From: Streptomyces sp. NBC_00523
GTDB lineage: Bacteria > Actinomycetota > Actinomycetes > Streptomycetales > Streptomycetaceae
Direction of reading: 5' to 3'
NCBI RefSeq assembly: GCF_036346615.1
Contig: NZ_CP107837.1
Span: forward strand, 1 to 64,000
Length of the DNA stretch: 64,000 nucleotides
Of this stretch, positions 61,641-64,000 are shown piece by piece. Every line of letters begins with the position of its first letter. Positions within the stretch are counted from its first letter, which is position 1. The notes under the pieces were generated by a model. It made no database searches. It worked only from the letters and a program-made list of their open reading frames with translations, and was not told the DNA's origin. The position numbers and the translations under genes were made by a program.

Positions 61641-63543
61641 GGACCCTCCCTCCGAGTCGCGCGTCGAGTGTCAGATGGCCCGGTACGGGTGGCAGGGCGT
61701 CCAGCGTGTGCCGGAACCAGATGCCGTCGCCGTCCGTTCCGTCCTCCGGTGTGAAGCCGAGGGACGGGTAGAAGCCGCGCACCCTCGCGTTGCTGGGGGT
61801 CGGCCGGTAGCGGGCGCGCACGGCGGCCAGGCGCTGACCCCGGGCATGGGCCAGTACGGTGGCCAGGCAGGCGTCCTCGATGCCCCGGGCCAGTGCCCGG
61901 CAGCTGAGGAACACGTTGTCCACGGCCAGGGTGTTCCCCTCACGGCGGAGGAAGAGCGCGCCGACCAGGCCGCTGTCGCCGAAGCGGTCGCTGACGCGGA
62001 CGGCGAGCACCTGGTGGCCCTCGGTGTGGTGGAAGGCGGCGACGCGGTCGGCCTGGACCCGTTCGCCGGTGAGGTTGAACTGGTTGGTGCGCAGCGACAG
62101 CTGGGAGAGCCGGCGGATCTCGTGCGGCTCGGGCTCGGAGAGGGTGACCTCGGTACGCAGCTCAGCCAGGTAGTCCTCGTAGGATCCGGTGCTCCCGCGG
62201 AACTCCTCGCGTGCGGCGGCCTCCTGGTAGCGAACGGTGCGACGGGTGTCGTCGTCGGTGATCTGCGGTGTGTCGAACCAGCCGTCCCGGAGCAGGGCGT
62301 GCAGGTGCAGGGCCGGTTCGGTGCCGAGCGGGACGACGGCGGTGCCCGGCAGATGGCGGCGGATCAGGACCCGCTCCGCGGGCGAGTCGTCGAGGAAGAC
62401 GAGGGAGTCGGCGGAGATGCCCAGCCGCCGGGCGATGGCGTGGAGGCTGCCGTCCTTGGGCTCCCAGCCGGCGTGGACGGCGACGAAGTCCGCGGGGCGC
62501 AGGGTCATGTCGGGGTGGCCGGCGAGCACGTCGCGGACCGGGCCGGGGTCGTTCTTGCTGCTGACGGCGAGCAGCACCCCCTGGGCCGCGAGTTGTTTCG
62601 CCACCCGCTGGACGGCCCGGTACGGCTCCCCGATCAGGGTGCCGCCCGGCGCGATGCCGTCGGGCCCGTCCTCGCCGAGGACCCCGCCCCACAGGGTGTT
62701 GTCGAGGTCGAGGACGAGGCACTTCTTGGTCAGGCCGGACCGGGAGCGCAGCACGTGGGCCGCGTCGCGGGCGTAGGCGGAGAACAGCTCGTCGCTGAAG
62801 GGCGAGCGGGTGTAGAGGGCCAGTCGCGGATCGCCGGCCGGGCCCGTGGACGCGATGACCGGGTCGAGGTCGAGGACGACGAGGGCGGGGTGGCTCTCGG
62901 TCAGGCGCAGCAGCCGGGCGTTGAACTCGCGCCACACCGCGCCCAGCCGGGCGCGCCCGCTCTGGTCCACGAGCTGCTGGGCGCAGTGGCGGGGCAGCGG
63001 CAGGGTGTTGAGGACCAGGGTGCCGGTGCCGTGGGCGGTGTGCGCCTCGGCGACGAGGGTGAGGTGGGCGGCGAGTTCCGCGCAGGCGGTCTCGACGTCG
63101 TCGGGGCCCCAGGGCAGCGGGAGCCGGCCGAGGACCGCGTCGGCGTCCATGACGCACAGGGTGAGGTCGGGGCGGGCGGTGCGCAGCTCCCCGCCGGGGT
63201 CGGTGAGATCGCGCAGGTAGGCACCGTGGGTGCCGTGGACCTGGTGGGCCAGCAGGCCGTGCCGGGCAAGCTCGGCGGTCAGCGGGTCGGTGAGCTGGGC
63301 CAGCGTGGAGTGGCCGGTGACGGCGACGGTGACCACGGGCGTCGCCGGATGGCCGGCGAGGACGTCCTCGGTGCGCAGGGAGGCCAGGACGCGGCCGCAG
63401 CGGCGCAGTTCGGACAGCAGGTCGGTCTCCGTCCGGGACGGGTCGTCGGTGATCTCGGCCAGCAGGGAGCGGACCCGCGGATAGCGGGCGGCGAGTCTCC
63501 CGGTGGTGTGCAGTGCGCGGAGTTCCTCCAGCGGTGTGGTCAC
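61615..63543 (-). CDS. FkbH-like HAD-IIIC glyceryltransferase/phosphatase
   Basis: A 642-residue protein from the GTG at 63543, which overlaps the previous stop (GTGA). The N-terminal half has an SGNH-like region (VTVAVTGHSTLAQLTDPLTA, about 65-230). The HAD domain starts at KKCLVLDLDNTLWGGVLGED (nucleophile Asp pair, about 285) with AVSSKNDPGPV and VFLDDSPAERVLIRR. The C-terminal GNAT-like domain (about 460-625) has SLRTNQFNLTGERV. Long FkbH-like enzymes load a D-glyceryl group from 1,3-bisphosphoglycerate onto a stand-alone ACP, for tetronates or for methoxymalonyl-ACP. The neighbouring ACP and KAS III-like gene point to the tetronate type. Confidence 0.93.
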   Translation of the reverse strand: MTTPLEELRALHTTGRLAARYPRVRSLLAEITDDPSRTETDLLSELRRCGRVLASLRTEDVLAGHPATPVVTVAVTGHSTLAQLTDPLTAELARHGLLAHQVHGTHGAYLRDLTDPGGELRTARPDLTLCVMDADAVLGRLPLPWGPDDVETACAELAAHLTLVAEAHTAHGTGTLVLNTLPLPRHCAQQLVDQSGRARLGAVWREFNARLLRLTESHPALVVLDLDPVIASTGPAGDPRLALYTRSPFSDELFSAYARDAAHVLRSRSGLTKKCLVLDLDNTLWGGVLGEDGPDGIAPGGTLIGEPYRAVQRVAKQLAAQGVLLAVSSKNDPGPVRDVLAGHPDMTLRPADFVAVHAGWEPKDGSLHAIARRLGISADSLVFLDDSPAERVLIRRHLPGTAVVPLGTEPALHLHALLRDGWFDTPQITDDDTRRTVRYQEAAAREEFRGSTGSYEDYLAELRTEVTLSEPEPHEIRRLSQLSLRTNQFNLTGERVQADRVAAFHHTEGHQVLAVRVSDRFGDSGLVGALFLRREGNTLAVDNVFLSCRALARGIEDACLATVLAHARGQRLAAVRARYRPTPSNARVRGFYPSLGFTPEDGTDGDGIWFRHTLDALPPVPGHLTLDARLGGRVHGHHLQHH

Positions 63544-64000
63544 CGTGCGTCCTCCTTCTCCAGGGCGAGACCCGCCTTGATCCATTTGCTGGACTCGACG
63601 ACGAGGGCCAGGGCCCGGTCTCCGGGGCGGAGCTCCGGTACGAGGCGGTCGAGCTGGACGAACGGCAGGGCGTTTCCGGTGTTTCCGGTTTCGGCGACGC
63701 AGGAGATCTCCCGGGGGCCGGGCAGCGCCAGATCCTCGACGATGCGCCGGGTCATCCGGCCGGAGAGCTGGGGCGGCAACAGGAAGTCGATCGTGTCGGA
63801 GCTCCAGCCGGTGGTCTCCAGCAGCTGCCAGAGGATCTCCCCCGCCATGACGGGCACGCCCTCCTCGATGGCCTTGTAGTCCTCGTGGAGCATGCGGCGG
63901 TCCGGGTCCCGGCGGGCGGGCCCCTCCCAGTCGATGGTCTGGCCCGGGGCGCGGCCCTGCCCGGTGAAGCAGTTGAGCAGCGCCCGTACGCCGATGGCCT
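63540..64000 (-). CDS. KAS III-like enzyme, partial (5' end beyond window)
   Basis: The frame enters from the right edge and ends at 63540, giving the last 153 or so residues: ALLNCFTGQGRAPGQTIDWE, then RRMLHEDYKAIEEGVPVMAG and the C-terminal KAS III core DFLLPPQLSGRMTRRIVEDL with ETGNTGNALPFVQLDRL. The GNTGN segment holds the catalytic Asn of the family. Where FabH has PHQAN, this protein reads PPQLS, so the usual His seems replaced by Pro. KAS III homologues next to FkbH and ACP join glyceryl-ACP to a polyketide chain in tetronate pathways. The active Cys lies outside the window. Confidence 0.88.
   Translation of the reverse strand, partial: AIGVRALLNCFTGQGRAPGQTIDWEGPARRDPDRRMLHEDYKAIEEGVPVMAGEILWQLLETTGWSSDTIDFLLPPQLSGRMTRRIVEDLALPGPREISCVAETGNTGNALPFVQLDRLVPELRPGDRALALVVESSKWIKAGLALEKEDAR

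Noticed and set aside
60562..63879. An 1105-codon plus-strand frame over the PPTase, ACP and FkbH-like genes
   Set aside because: Shadow frame caused by high GC at third positions of the real minus-strand genes; the product is repetitive Gly/Ala/Arg/Val without motifs.

Overview
The window looks like a stretch of a Streptomyces (or close actinomycete) replicon. The evidence is very high GC, GTG starts, ATGA/GTGA stop-start overlaps, GGAGG ribosome sites, and families typical of the genus: an AfsA-like enzyme, DUF5988, a HisKA_3 two-component pair and acyl-CoA carboxylase with an epsilon subunit. The first 240 bases are packed with GC-rich perfect hairpins with three-base loops, as in Streptomyces telomeres. 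Much of what follows is accessory or decaying DNA, so a chromosome arm or a linear plasmid is likely.

Layout. 1-10 kb: telomere-like hairpins, a headless DUF3732 ATPase, a dead IS3 element, an HxlR/alpha-beta hydrolase pair, a 621-residue leucine-rich-repeat protein, a winged-helix/membrane pair with a likely operator, and the wreck of a biosynthetic cluster (aminotransferase, SnoaL-like protein, NRPS thioesterase and LuxR-type regulator, three of them truncated). 10-18.5 kb: FtsX-type ABC transporter opposite a two-component system, a lipoprotein, a small membrane protein, a MerR regulator, two gene shards and a peptidase E homologue. 18.5-27 kb: aminopeptidase N, a GNAT protein, a membrane protein, an SDR/AhpD-like/carotenoid-oxygenase-remnant group and an MFS exporter.

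27-33 kb: a dissociated NRPS set made of a free condensation protein, carrier protein, ATP-grasp ligase, adenylation enzyme and NAD-dependent epimerase-like protein. 33-40 kb: tailoring genes (P450, aldo-keto reductase, SgcJ-like protein, flavin monooxygenase, epoxide hydrolase, FAD oxygenase). 40-48 kb: a Fic-domain protein with an unknown coupled partner, ended by a perfect 35-bp hairpin; a heme-binding HbpS-like protein; an SDR; a YCII-like protein; a TetR shard; a stand-alone LanB-type (tRNA-dependent) dehydratase/ligase; and a DinB-like protein. 48-51 kb: MFS drug exporter, DUF5988 protein and MarR regulator with matching operator candidates.

50.7-57.3 kb: a tight five-gene unit encoding acyl-CoA carboxylase (beta, epsilon, alpha) followed by a two-subunit 2-oxoacid:ferredoxin oxidoreductase, presumably supplying CoA-ester precursors. 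58-64 kb: a regulator, an AfsA-like signal synthase, a phosphopantetheinyl transferase, an ACP, an FkbH-like glyceryl transferase/phosphatase and the end of a KAS III-like enzyme. This is the set used to build glyceryl-ACP and attach it to a polyketide (tetronate type), so a polyketide cluster probably continues beyond the right edge. Whether the NRPS, tailoring, LanB and tetronate-type parts make one product or several cannot be settled from this sequence.
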